Positions 23,401 through 31,124 of a DNA stretch of 34,631 bases are shown piece after piece; the stretch's first letter is position 1, and each line of letters starts with the position of its first letter. A program made the translations under genes and the position numbers. The notes beneath the pieces are model-generated. The model did no database searches. It saw only the letters and a list, made by a program, of their open reading frames with translations, and was not told where the DNA came from. This DNA comes from Candidatus Hydrogenedentota bacterium (lineage in GTDB: Bacteria; Hydrogenedentota; Hydrogenedentia; Hydrogenedentales; CAITNO01), in contig JAAYBJ010000049.1 in the NCBI GenBank assembly GCA_012730105.1, forward strand, positions 1 through 34,631. The letters run 5' to 3'.

Positions 23401-26400
23401 CCCGGTAGCGTGGGCTTTGGTCTTGCCAGCACTCGCGGTAACGGTGGTTCGGGTGGTCCCGGCGGTGATGCTGGTACAGCCGGTGCGGCCGGCACGGCCG
23501 GTGGACAGGCGGCTGGCGGTTTGGGCAAAGATGTAACCGAGGGTATTGCAAACAAGTATGGTGAGGACGGCACATCAAATGCAGGTGTAACCCCGGCAGC
23601 AGCGGGTGCGGGCGGCACTGGTGGCACAGCGCTTGCCGGTGATAATGCCGCCTACACGGATATATCTATTTTCGCATCTGGACTGGGTCTTGCGGCCGGT
23701 TCTGGTGGTGGTGGCGGTGGCGGCGGTGGCGGTGGCGGCGGCGGTGGCGGCGGTGGCGGTGGCGGCGGCGGTTCCGGCGGTTCCGGCGGCGGCGGTGGCG
23801 CAGGTGGCCAGTTTGACGGCGTATTTGGTGTGGGTGCCTATCGTGCGGCCGGTGGTGGAGGAGGTGGTTATACGGCTGGCGGCGGGGGTACGGCTGCATC
23901 GGGCACCACGTGGACGCCTTCACCCGCAGGTGGTGGCGCGGGTGCTTTGGGTGGTGGCGGCGGTACGGGCGGTACGGGCCGTCCCGGCGGCGGTGGTGGT
24001 GCAGGTGGTACGGGTGCGGCCGGTGGCGGAGCCTTTGTCCTTTCCGCGCGCGGTTTGTTAAATATTGCGAGTTCCTGCACCTTTAGTGTGGATGCGGGGG
24101 CGCGGGCCAGCGGTTCAGCCGGAACTGGTCAGGGCACTTCTCCTCAGGGACCGACCTCCGGTTCTGACGGTCTTGCCGGTGCCGATGGTGGTGCGGGAGC
24201 AGGCCTGTTAGGCTTGGGCATTCTCTCCGGTAATGGCGGCGCAGGCGGTGATGGTGGTTCCGGTGGAGGTGGTGGCGCCGGCGGTAGTGGCGGCGCGGGT
24301 AGCGCGGGCGCTGGCGGCGGCTATGGCGTGCCGGGCATGGTGAAACTGCATGGTTCCGTTGTGTTGGCCGGAGGTGCTCAGGTAAGCGCCGGCAATGTGG
24401 CCGGCTCGGATCCGAATCAAAACGGCGCGGTGACGGTCATTTCCAACATGACTTCCGCTTCGTTGACGCCCAATCTGCCGCAGGCGGCCACGGCAAGCCT
24501 GGTGCAGGGCATCACGACCCACGTGCCCTATCTTACGGCATTCAATCCGTTGATTGGTGCCCGTACGCCGATCATTCCGAACTTGGTGTCCGGTGCCGCC
24601 ACGCGTGGTTGGTGCCTGCCCGGATACTGGAATGACGGGGATGAGAATCCCGTCTTTACAACGGAAAACGACCTCGAGTTCCGGGTCTTCCGCATGGTGG
24701 ACGGCACCTCCGTATTCGAGGGCTTTGACCAGGTGGTGATCCGGAATACCAACAGTTCCGGACAGATCGAAGATGTGACCATCATCGTCGGCGCGAACCC
24801 GGCGGTGCCGATTGACGGCGATGGCGGCACGGCGGGCATCCTGGCGGCCGGTCAAACGTGGACAACCTGTGTCCCGGCCGGCGCCTATATCTCCGTGCCC
24901 GGCGCCAGCGGCACCGGACCCGGCGACGGGCCTGTGGCCTTGTTCAGCGCCTCGCCAATCTCCGGTCCCTATAACCTGGCGGTAGAATTCTTTGACCAGT
25001 CCCTGACGGGCGCGCAGCCCATTCATACTTGGGAGTGGCTCTTTGGCGATGGTGGCAGCAGCAACGACCAGAATCCGGTGCATACCTATACGGCGCCCGG
25101 TGTCTATACGGTCTCTTTGAGTGTTACGTCTGACATCGGTACCAATATTCTGACGAAGGAAGGCTACATCGTCGTCACGGAGCCGGTGGGCCCGATGGCG
25201 GATTTCTCCGGCGGCCCCACCAGCATACTGACAGGTGAGACCGTATTCTTCGGGGATGCCTCCGTGCCGGGGACGGCTCAGATTACCTCGTGGGCATGGA
25301 CCTTTGGCGATGGCGGAACCAGCGCGCTCAAGAGTCCTTCCCATGCCTATATGGCGCCCGGGGTTTACGATGTGTCCCTGACCGTGACAACCAGCATCGG
25401 TTCGGACACCAAGGCGGTCACCGGCTATGTGGTGGTATCCGCTCCGCCCGATCCGGTGCCGCCCGTGGCGGACTTTACCGCATGGCCGACCGAGATCATG
25501 ATCGGCCAAAGCGTCCAGTTTGCGGATATGTCCATGCCCGGTTCCGCGCCGATCGCGGAATGGATATGGGACTTCGGCGATACCCAGGGCGGTGTGGGAC
25601 AGGCCCCGGTTCACACCTATAATTCGCCGGGCTTGTACACGGTCGCCCTGACGGTGAATTCGGCCAGCGGCAACAACACGCTCGTCAAGGAAGCATATGT
25701 GCATGTGACGGCGCCCGGCGGGCCTACCGCCAATTTCATGGGCGTGCCCAACATCGGCACGAGCCCGCTGACCGTTGCGTTCACCGATATGTCACTACCG
25801 GGTGATGAGCCCATTACCGGGTGGCTGTGGGAGTTCGGCGACGGTGGCAGCAGTACGGACCCCGCGCCGGTCTATACCTACCTCAACGCGGGTGTGTACA
25901 CCGTGTCTCTGACGGTAACGACGATCGCTGGCGGTGATCAGCGCATTCGTGACAATTACATCACCGTCAATGCGCCTAAAGGGCCGACGGCTGAGTTTAC
26001 CGCCGTGCCTACCGGCGGACTGGAACCGCTCACGGTTCAATTCGTCGACTTGTCGCTTCCCGGCGACAGGCCCATTACCGCCTGGCAGTGGAACTTTGGC
26101 GACGGCGGCACCAGTGCGGAACCTTCGCCGGCCCATGTCTACAACAATGCCGGCACGTATACGGTCCAGCTCACTGTTACCACGGAAGTGGGCAGTGATG
26201 ATGTTATCGCCGCCAATTTAATCAATGTAACGACGCCGGGCGGGCCGACCGCAGACTTCACCGGCTATCCCGCCTCGGGCCACGCGCCGCTGACCGTGCA
26301 GTTTGCCAGCCAGTCTCAGGCCGGCGATACGCCGATCACCAGTTGGGCCTGGGACTTCGGGGATGGCGCGACCAGCACGGAACAGGCTCCGATACATGAG

Positions 26401-26853
26401 TACCCGAACGCGGGTGCCTACGATGTGAGCCTGACGGTTACCGCGAATGACGGCAGTTCTGATGAAGAACTTAAGGCCGGATTCGTGGTGGCCAGTGTGC
26501 CGGATTCGCTGACCGCGAATTTTGTGGCCAGCGTGACTTCGGGTTCGGCGCCTCTCGTGGTGCAGTTCGCCGATCTCTCGTCAGCCGGTAGCCAGACCAT
26601 CACCAGTTGGGCGTGGGACTTTGGTGACGGCGCGACCTCGGATCAACAGCATCCACAGTACACCTATCTGGCCGATGGTGCGTACACTGTGAAACTGACC
26701 GTTAACACGGCCATTGACAGTGACACACTGGAAAAGGCCGCTTATATCAACGTGTCGCCCCAGATGCCGGCGGCAGGTCTATTCGGATTGCTTGCCCTGG
26801 TGGCGGCTTCCGCTGCGGCGGGTGTGCGCGTGCTTAACCGAAGGAAAAAATAA
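20497..26853 (+). CDS. Giant exported protein: two glycine-rich modules, seven PKD domains, C-terminal anchor
   Basis: The 2118-residue product has an extended signal peptide (cleaved near Ala37). Two homologous modules follow, about 38-788 and 792-1475. Each starts with strands (DGILRDLIVLEGDLVEI; DGTLGDLIANSGTITI), passes ILGNRPL-like strands (VLGNRPLVISAKGD; VIGNRPLSLAARSD), then several hundred residues of GGX/GGAGG repeats, an ARGLL strand, a second Gly-rich block and a closing domain (HGWCLENYWN; RGWCLPGYWN). Seven PKD domains (about 1480-2087) carry W-x-F-G-D-G and GxYTVxLTV motifs. The tail MPAAGLFGLLALVAASAAAG plus RVLNRRKK fits a sorting or membrane-anchor signal. ATG 20497 lies behind AAGGAA; ATG 20536 is an alternative. 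Likely a fibrous adhesin or cell-surface scaffold; the ligand is unknown. Confidence 0.82.
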   Translation: MLCSSFVCKRADKMHVVSATLLFICSLLLAAVPSARADLLDVYESDGILRDLIVLEGDLVEINTGSSPPVFTVDASPIGYIYKGRVVDGAAVFDFDDVYIDQSISVSVLGNRPLVISAKGDMTVGASFDVSAGVAGGGSGGTGGPAGTGGTGGAGGAGGAGGAGGVGGGGGDANPASAPGEDGGLGLGSGAGQPGEAGSPGGVASGTGQRGGSGFGNPLEYGGAGGQSGQTGGAAGTGSTIAGAALGDKTRALLLDGRGGTLVNITWPVTLTYGLPGSGGNDGDDGEPARTGNIFNYVYTNATAGGTGAVGSAGQAPVFAADPSSLLLAGGPGGGGGGGGAGGGGGGGGGGGGGGQGGNGGGGGGSTAFDSFTILGISVPAMAFGGGGGGGAAGGSTGVGGAGAGGGGGGGMSGAPGQQGGQGGSAVGSAGQAGGDGQLDLGGFFGQGGDPGTGGAGGTGGTGGAGGAGGAGGQGGVGAAGGGCIVLAARGLLEVKEGAQFNISAAVPGTGAGGAAGGGSRTGADGDDPSAGGAGGASGGTLFEGAIPGWLLDILTGGSGGSGGDGGSGGRGGDSATGGTGGGGGAGGYGAPGMVKLAGSIILVDQAGAATPRVVANNAGGTAPENNGKFSFISNMTAAARAANQPAFSTANVAKGFNAYDDFLKAFNAYVFLETPLIPNLLGGPAQHGWCLENYWNQTEVEALAPSGTFGDVTYWQFPSIFEGFDQLVIKNTGGQSTIRDLTLTVGDNNPRLIRGNGGVPGELPPLASWTTTVPAGAAVLINAEGEGAGEEGSFYVSDGTLGDLIANSGTITIDTGDLGGGPGTLTFGGNTYEARTDLRYDTGQEVAVFEFENITVASGVTVNVIGNRPLSLAARSDINWAADVTVPAGTLGGGAGGTGGVGGVAGTGGTGGTGGTGGAGGGGGRGGGADTIRGAQGNGEHGFPGLAGIAGNAGSPGAGGEPGADGTPGSVGFGLASTRGNGGSGGPGGDAGTAGAAGTAGGQAAGGLGKDVTEGIANKYGEDGTSNAGVTPAAAGAGGTGGTALAGDNAAYTDISIFASGLGLAAGSGGGGGGGGGGGGGGGGGGGGGGGSGGSGGGGGAGGQFDGVFGVGAYRAAGGGGGGYTAGGGGTAASGTTWTPSPAGGGAGALGGGGGTGGTGRPGGGGGAGGTGAAGGGAFVLSARGLLNIASSCTFSVDAGARASGSAGTGQGTSPQGPTSGSDGLAGADGGAGAGLLGLGILSGNGGAGGDGGSGGGGGAGGSGGAGSAGAGGGYGVPGMVKLHGSVVLAGGAQVSAGNVAGSDPNQNGAVTVISNMTSASLTPNLPQAATASLVQGITTHVPYLTAFNPLIGARTPIIPNLVSGAATRGWCLPGYWNDGDENPVFTTENDLEFRVFRMVDGTSVFEGFDQVVIRNTNSSGQIEDVTIIVGANPAVPIDGDGGTAGILAAGQTWTTCVPAGAYISVPGASGTGPGDGPVALFSASPISGPYNLAVEFFDQSLTGAQPIHTWEWLFGDGGSSNDQNPVHTYTAPGVYTVSLSVTSDIGTNILTKEGYIVVTEPVGPMADFSGGPTSILTGETVFFGDASVPGTAQITSWAWTFGDGGTSALKSPSHAYMAPGVYDVSLTVTTSIGSDTKAVTGYVVVSAPPDPVPPVADFTAWPTEIMIGQSVQFADMSMPGSAPIAEWIWDFGDTQGGVGQAPVHTYNSPGLYTVALTVNSASGNNTLVKEAYVHVTAPGGPTANFMGVPNIGTSPLTVAFTDMSLPGDEPITGWLWEFGDGGSSTDPAPVYTYLNAGVYTVSLTVTTIAGGDQRIRDNYITVNAPKGPTAEFTAVPTGGLEPLTVQFVDLSLPGDRPITAWQWNFGDGGTSAEPSPAHVYNNAGTYTVQLTVTTEVGSDDVIAANLINVTTPGGPTADFTGYPASGHAPLTVQFASQSQAGDTPITSWAWDFGDGATSTEQAPIHEYPNAGAYDVSLTVTANDGSSDEELKAGFVVASVPDSLTANFVASVTSGSAPLVVQFADLSSAGSQTITSWAWDFGDGATSDQQHPQYTYLADGAYTVKLTVNTAIDSDTLEKAAYINVSPQMPAAGLFGLLALVAASAAAGVRVLNRRKK
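20893..22275 (+). repeat. Glycine-rich coding repeat, module 1
   Basis: GGC/GGT-dominated sequence encodes long GGAGGAGG and GGGGGG tracts broken by short hydrophobic strands. The DNA is highly GC- and purine-biased and so is open in several frames, which produces many shadow frames on both strands. Confidence 0.85.
23164..24345 (+). repeat. Glycine-rich coding repeat, module 2
   Basis: Second copy of the glycine-rich block, aligned in layout with module 1 (ends GGYGVPGMVKL here, GGYGAPGMVKL there). It contains the longest uninterrupted polyglycine runs of the protein, near 23704-23770. Confidence 0.85.
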
Positions 26854-26876
26854 TTCCCTGACACCATGAAACATCA

Positions 26877-26912
26877 CCGCCGGATATCTCAGGATGTCCG
26901 GCGGTTCTCTTT
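26877..26912 (+). terminator. Intrinsic terminator of the giant surface protein gene
   Basis: CCGCCGGA (26877-26884) pairs with TCCGGCGG (26897-26904) over a 12-nt loop that can extend the stem (TATC/GATG), followed by TTCTCTTT. It begins 23 bp after the stop codon. Confidence 0.7.
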
Positions 26913-26940
26913 GAACTTAACGCGGCGGTTGAAGACAGAA

Positions 26941-26992
26941 ATGCCTGCTGAAAGAAACAATACAATGGACGCAAGAATCTTGCAGCAGGCAT
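26941..26992. repeat. 10-bp perfect inverted repeat with internal palindrome
   Basis: ATGCCTGCTG (26941-26950) and CAGCAGGCAT (26983-26992) are perfect complements 32 bp apart. Between them lies GCAAGAATCTTGC (26971-26983), itself palindromic. Eleven bases, GACGCAAGAAT (26968-26978), recur exactly at 29850-29860. Confidence 0.75.
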
Positions 26993-27013
26993 CACCAGAA
27001 GTGTGTCTGACCG

Positions 27014-27049
27014 TCCTTCTGGTCCTTTAGGTCATTGGTGTCCTTTGGC
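27014..27049. repeat. 9-bp tandem repeat TCCTTTNGG (four units)
   Basis: TCCTTCTGG, TCCTTTAGG, TCATTGGTG and TCCTTTGGC follow each other in exact 9-bp register, about 160 bp after the stop of the giant protein gene. Third member of the repeat family seen at 3142 and 6517. Confidence 0.75.
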
Positions 27050-27116
27050 CAAAAAAGCACTTTCTATTCCAAACACGTATGAGACAATAGCAGTCGCCTC
27101 GTCTTGAAAATTTGTA

Positions 27117-27201
27117 TGTTGTTCACGTTTCAGCGTGCTAGGCGTACAATCAAAACCGAAAGTTATGCTGCCAAATCCAGCACACTGAAGTGTGAACAAC
27201 A
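27117..27201. repeat. Imperfect 23-bp inverted repeat (possible miniature mobile element)
   Basis: The left arm (27117-27139, starting TGTTGTTCACG) and right arm (27179-27201, ending GTGAACAACA) match at 20 of 23 positions when inverted, separated by 39 bp. Similarity weakly continues outward (TTGAAAA on the left, TTTTCA on the right). The right arm itself contains CACACT-GA-AGTGTG. There is no open reading frame for a transposase. Confidence 0.65.
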
Positions 27202-27284
27202 TGCTTGTTTTCATTGTTTATGGCGCAGGCAAAATCTTCATGACGGACTGCCCCTGGAAACGATCAATGAAGAATGGAATCCCG

Positions 27285-29630
27285 TCATTGAGTCGTCTTG
27301 GCGGGCGTCGGCCCCATTTCAAAGCGCAGGATGCCGCCCTGTGCGATTTCACCATGGTCCAGCCAGAACCGGTCCAAGGGAACATCGTTCAGGAGCAGGC
27401 GTTGTATGTAAGGATTTTCGGAGGGATTGTTCTCGGCGATAACGGTCAGGGTTATGCCCGCATCCATACGCACTACCGCCCGCTCGAAGAGGGGGGAACT
27501 GATCCAGTATCGGCTGGTGCCCGCGACGGGATACAATCCCAGGGCGCTTAGCACATACCAGGCGGACAGGGTGCCGCAATCATCGTTGCCGTCGAGGCCG
27601 ACATAATCATCATTGTATTTGCTTTCCTGCAGCCGGCGCACCCATTTCTGAGTGAGATCGGGGCGGCCGGCATCGTTGAACAGGAAGGCCGCGTGGAAGT
27701 AGGGTTCGTTGCCGTGCCAGTAATAGGCGCCGGGATGCCAGTTCCCAAGACGTTTCCGGTTTTTTTCAAGGTAGGCTTCCAATTCCGAAACAAACACCCC
27801 GTCGCCACCGATGGTGGCGATGAGCCCTTCCGGGTCAAAAGGCGCGGCCCAGCGCCATTGCATTGCGCTGCCTTCGCAGTAGGCCGAGGTGTATTTTCCG
27901 TCAAAGTCGGTATAAGTCAGTTTGTAGGGATCGATCTCATCGGCAAAGACACCGGCCGAGTTCCGGGGATGAAAAAAGCGGTTGTCCGGGTTCCACAGGT
28001 TGCGGTAGGAGGTGGCGCGATGGGCGAATACCCGCGCGTCCTCCGTCTTGCCCAGGGCGGCGGCGAGCAGGGACAGCGAATGGTCCGCCCAGGCATACTC
28101 GAAGGTAGATGCGACCGACTTTTTCATTTTGTCCGAGGGGCAATAGTTCAGTCGCAGATATTCCGCCAAACCGTCGCGGCCGCCGAAACGGCAACCAGCG
28201 GGAACCCCCTCCTGCGCGGTGCGGCGCATGGCCGCATAGGCCGTTTCGATATCAAAATCCTGAATACCCTTCAGCCAGGCCTCGGTTATCGTCATGTCCG
28301 CCGGGGTGCCAAACATGCTGTTGGTATACCCGCATCCGGAGGGCCACCGCGGCAGGCAGCCCCCGCCCGCCTTGGACATTTCCACCAGGGACACCATCAT
28401 GTCACGCTGCTCCGAGCGGGCCACCAGGTTGAACAAGGGATGTACCGTGCGGAAGGTGTCCCACAGGGAGAAGTCCGTGTAGTACTTGAACCCGTCGGCG
28501 GTATGCACCTGCTTGTCGAAACCGCGATACTCCCTGTTGGCGTCGGTGAACAGGGAAGGCATCTGAAAGGCGCGGTACAAGGCGGTATAGAAAATGCGCC
28601 GCTGCCTGTCGGTGCCGCCGGTCACCTGGATGGTCTGAAAGCGCCGTTCCCAGGCGTCGCGGGCATTGGCAAACAGCGCTTCAAAGGATTTTCCGCCGGT
28701 TTCGGTGTCCAGGTTCAGGCGGGCATTGGCGATACTGACCGGCGACACGGCCAGGCGCAGCTCCAGCGGTTCACCGGAAACGGCCGGGTCAAAACCGATG
28801 TGGGCGCCGATGGCATTGCCCGCCGCACCGTTTCCTCCCTGGCGGACCGTTTCGCCCACCCAGGTGCTGTATTGTTTGAACGGATGGCTGAACCGGGCTA
28901 CAAAGAACAGGTCCAGTCCGTCATATCGCCCGGAGAAAGAGCCGAAGTAACGCACGGAACCTTCCATTTCACGGCTTTCCGGGAGGAGTTGGAAAACCCC
29001 GTCTTCGCATCGACCATTGCCTAACGCGCTGGTTACGTCGAAGCGCAGAAAGGGGACGCTGCCCTCCGGGAAGGTATATCGGTGAATCCCCGTGTGGGCG
29101 GTTGCCGTCAATTCGGCCAATATGTCCGTTTTCCCCAGTTTAACCGCGTAATAGCCCGGGAAGGCCGCTTCCTCCGCGTGTGAAAACCGGACAAACGGCT
29201 TTTCTCCGGCCCCCGTTGCCGTTGCGTCGAGGGTTGGGAATATCCTGAAATTACCTCCCTCGCGCACACCCGCTCCCACGACGCGTGTATGGCTGAAACC
29301 GATGATCTTGTTGTCGCCGTAATAATAGCCGGAATAATTCAGGGCCTCCGCGTTAAGCAGCAATGATGCCGTATCCGGTGCCAGGCGCACCAGGCCAAAG
29401 GGAACGCAGGCGGCCGGGTTATTGTTGGCGCACATGTAATATACGCCGCCGGTGCCGATGAAAGGATCCACGGAAGCGCCCAGCGGTCCGGCGAATACGG
29501 GCACCGGAAGGGCGCCGGGTTTCTTGCTGACCACATGAGAGTAAACACCATACAGGGAGAGCAGAAACAGCACCGGCGATGCCAGGAGCAGTGCCAGGAC
29601 AAGCGCCACATATTTCAACCACTTTTTCAT
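27285..29630 (-). CDS. GH92 family alpha-mannosidase, membrane-anchored or exported
   Basis: The 781-residue product is a glycoside hydrolase of family 92, calcium-dependent exo-alpha-mannosidases that trim mannose from glycoprotein or fungal-type glycans. It has the family's two-part layout: an N-terminal beta-sandwich beginning VDPFIGTGG and an (alpha/alpha)6 domain with YRAFQMPSLFTD, YTDFSLWDTFRTVHPL, GGGCLPRWPSG, EGSAMQWRWAAPFDPEGL and GNDDCGTLSAWYVLSALGLYPV. The Asp pair of GNDDCG (about 683-684) is the expected catalytic-base region. The N-terminus (KKWLKYVALVLALLLASPVLFLLSLYG) is a long hydrophobic segment, so it may be a non-cleaved anchor. ATG 29630 follows GGAG. It is separated from the DUF1080 gene upstream by 400 bp of palindromes. 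Confidence 0.93.
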   Translation of the reverse strand: MKKWLKYVALVLALLLASPVLFLLSLYGVYSHVVSKKPGALPVPVFAGPLGASVDPFIGTGGVYYMCANNNPAACVPFGLVRLAPDTASLLLNAEALNYSGYYYGDNKIIGFSHTRVVGAGVREGGNFRIFPTLDATATGAGEKPFVRFSHAEEAAFPGYYAVKLGKTDILAELTATAHTGIHRYTFPEGSVPFLRFDVTSALGNGRCEDGVFQLLPESREMEGSVRYFGSFSGRYDGLDLFFVARFSHPFKQYSTWVGETVRQGGNGAAGNAIGAHIGFDPAVSGEPLELRLAVSPVSIANARLNLDTETGGKSFEALFANARDAWERRFQTIQVTGGTDRQRRIFYTALYRAFQMPSLFTDANREYRGFDKQVHTADGFKYYTDFSLWDTFRTVHPLFNLVARSEQRDMMVSLVEMSKAGGGCLPRWPSGCGYTNSMFGTPADMTITEAWLKGIQDFDIETAYAAMRRTAQEGVPAGCRFGGRDGLAEYLRLNYCPSDKMKKSVASTFEYAWADHSLSLLAAALGKTEDARVFAHRATSYRNLWNPDNRFFHPRNSAGVFADEIDPYKLTYTDFDGKYTSAYCEGSAMQWRWAAPFDPEGLIATIGGDGVFVSELEAYLEKNRKRLGNWHPGAYYWHGNEPYFHAAFLFNDAGRPDLTQKWVRRLQESKYNDDYVGLDGNDDCGTLSAWYVLSALGLYPVAGTSRYWISSPLFERAVVRMDAGITLTVIAENNPSENPYIQRLLLNDVPLDRFWLDHGEIAQGGILRFEMGPTPAKTTQ

Positions 29631-29682
29631 TCAGGCGTCTCCGGGGAAGTAGACATCAAGCAGCAGTCTGTTCTGAAAATAA

Positions 29683-29746
29683 GTTCGGAAGGCAGGGATT
29701 GACCCCAGCGAATGTAGTGAGCCGGGTCTGTCCCTGACTTCCGAAC
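29683..29746. repeat. 64-bp REP-like hairpin element
   Basis: GTTCGGAAG-G-CAGGGA at the left pairs with TCCCTG-A-CTTCCGAAC at the right, and inside them GACCC pairs with GGGTC. The loop carries AGCGAATGTAGTGAG. The overall form matches bacterial interspersed palindromes. Similar core at 5516-5561. Confidence 0.75.
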
Positions 29747-29843
29747 GAACCCATTTTCATTGTTTCTGGTGGAGCCACAAGGCTCATAAGGAACTGTGGA
29801 GTCGTTGAAAAAACCGACTAAACATAAAACACAAGAGAAAAAC

Positions 29844-29886
29844 GGGACTGACGCAAGAATTTACGCAGTAAATTCGGGTCTGTCCC
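29844..29886. repeat. 43-bp nested hairpin element
   Basis: Outer arms GGGAC (29844-29848) and GTCCC (29882-29886); inner perfect arms AATTTAC (29858-29864) and GTAAATT (29868-29874) around GCA. It shares CGGGTCTGTCCC with the element at 29683-29746 and GACGCAAGAAT with the region at 26968. Confidence 0.75.
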
Positions 29887-30029
29887 ACAGTTTTTCGCGC
29901 GAGATGTACAAGAAGGGGACTTTTTCAATACCTTCACTGTCCCAGCTTTCACGGTACGGATACAAAACCATAATAGTAGATGCGGCCGGGCTGTTACAAA
30001 ATCAGATGAACCCTGTGCTCGTCCGATAC

Positions 30030-31124
30030 TCAGTTCTGTCCCGTTGGCGCCAGATCTTCCACCCAGATATTACGAAACTGCACCCGGTTCTTGTGTGATT
30101 GCAGCCGGATGGATCCCGGGTCTTTGGGCGGGGATACCGGCGGTTTCTTGGCGTCACCGGAAGTTCCGCGGGGCATTTCCCGGTCCTTTTGCACCACCAC
30201 CCCGTTATGCAGCACTGTCATGCGCGCGTTTTCGAGCAAATTGCCCTGGTCGTCAAAGCGGGCCGCGCGGAACTCGATATCATAGGTCTGCCATTGCAGC
30301 GGCGGCAGGCACATATTCACCCAGGGCGCGGAAATGCGGTAGATGGCGCCGCATTCGTTCCAATACCCGGGCAGGCCGTAACTGTCCAGTATCTGCACTT
30401 CGTAATAGTGCTGCAGGAACACGCCGCTGTTGCCCCGTTCCTGGCCGCGCGCGTCCGGCAACAGCGGAATCCGGAACTCCAGATGGAGCCGGCAATCGCT
30501 GAACTTGCGCCGCGTTTCGATGGTGCTCAGGTTCGGGTTCGCCTGCAGGATACCGCCCTCCAGGCTGTCCCAGCCGCTGCCTTTTGGAAACCGGCCCCAT
30601 TCCGCAAATCCGGAACCGTCGAACAAGATGATGGTCCCTTCCGGCGGAGGTGCGCCCAGGGAGGGAGGTGTCAAGAGGAAACGTTCCATCTCAAAAATGC
30701 CGGCCTTGTCACCGCCGCGTCCGCCGTGGAAACGGCCTTCCTTGATTTCTCCGTAGTAGAACCCATCATCGAAATTCAGCACACCGCCGTTGCTTGTCGC
30801 GGTGATCACGGCGTCCGGGGGCACCCGCTGATACAGGGCTTCAGCCAGAGTGATCTGGTATTGGTTGTTTCCCAGGGGAACAACCTGCGCGGTAATATCG
30901 GGGTGCTTGTCCTCGCCGGTTTTCCAAAGGCCTTTCCAGTCTCCCAGGAAGGGGTCGGTGATCCCGGCACAGGAGTCGGCCACCGCCTCTTCCGCCCGGG
31001 CCTGAAAGACCCATGCAATACCGCAAAGCAATAGAAGCGGAAGGAGGCGGGTGAAGTACGGCAACTCCGTAAGTCGTGTCGGGATACTGAAGTGGATTCG
31101 GCTTGTACGATGCGCGTTCACCAT
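30030..31124 (-). CDS. Exported DUF1080 (3-keto-disaccharide hydrolase-like) protein
   Basis: The 364-residue product has a signal peptide (hydrophobic core LLPLLLLCGIAWVF, cleavage near ARA at about 44). The N-terminal part of about 115 residues (DPFLGDWKGLWKTGED, NGGVLNFDDGFYYGEIKEGRFHG) is a small beta-rich region often found before DUF1080. Residues about 160-358 are the DUF1080/PF06439 concanavalin-like sandwich: IILFDGSGFAEWGRF, FSDCRLHLEFRIP, GNSGVFLQHYYEVQILDSYG, IRLQSHKNRVQFRNIWVEDL. The family includes glucan- or keto-sugar-acting hydrolases and many binders. ATG 31124 follows AGGAG. It lies 84 bp downstream of the DJ-1-like gene, in the same direction, probably in one transcript. 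Confidence 0.88.
   Translation of the reverse strand: MVNAHRTSRIHFSIPTRLTELPYFTRLLPLLLLCGIAWVFQARAEEAVADSCAGITDPFLGDWKGLWKTGEDKHPDITAQVVPLGNNQYQITLAEALYQRVPPDAVITATSNGGVLNFDDGFYYGEIKEGRFHGGRGGDKAGIFEMERFLLTPPSLGAPPPEGTIILFDGSGFAEWGRFPKGSGWDSLEGGILQANPNLSTIETRRKFSDCRLHLEFRIPLLPDARGQERGNSGVFLQHYYEVQILDSYGLPGYWNECGAIYRISAPWVNMCLPPLQWQTYDIEFRAARFDDQGNLLENARMTVLHNGVVVQKDREMPRGTSGDAKKPPVSPPKDPGSIRLQSHKNRVQFRNIWVEDLAPTGQN

Larger units (their letters stand above)
26854..27284. other. Intergenic region with terminator and several palindromes
   Basis: From left to right it holds a terminator (26877-26912), an inverted repeat (26941-26992), a 9-bp tandem repeat (27014-27049) and a long imperfect inverted repeat (27117-27201). 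No protein-like frame is supported. The genes on both sides are convergent, so this is a 3'-end region for both. Confidence 0.7.
29631..30029. other. Intergenic block of REP-like palindromes
   Basis: The 400 bp between the DUF1080 stop and the GH92 start hold two hairpin elements (29683-29746 and 29844-29886) that share the 12-mer CGGGTCTGTCCC. A 100-codon plus-strand frame (29796-30098) runs across the second one and into the DUF1080 gene and was not accepted. No promoter for the GH92 gene could be assigned. Confidence 0.6.

Noticed and set aside
20578-24080. Long open frames on both strands opposite and beside the glycine-rich gene
   Set aside because: They arise from the GGC/GGT bias of the coding strand. 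The products are low-complexity Pro, Ala or Arg runs without ribosome sites, while the plus frame from 20497 carries signal peptide, PKD domains and anchor.
27117-27201. Integron attC site
   Set aside because: The arms do not contain the RYYYAAC and GTTRRRY core sites in the correct positions, and there is no cassette array or integrase.
27693-29024. 443-codon plus-strand frame opposite the GH92 gene
   Set aside because: The GH92 protein on the minus strand has all family motifs; the opposite frame is a shadow of its GC-rich third positions.
29796-30098. 100-codon frame between the DUF1080 and GH92 genes
   Set aside because: It crosses the palindrome at 29844-29886 and ends within the DUF1080 gene on the other strand. 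No ribosome site was seen.
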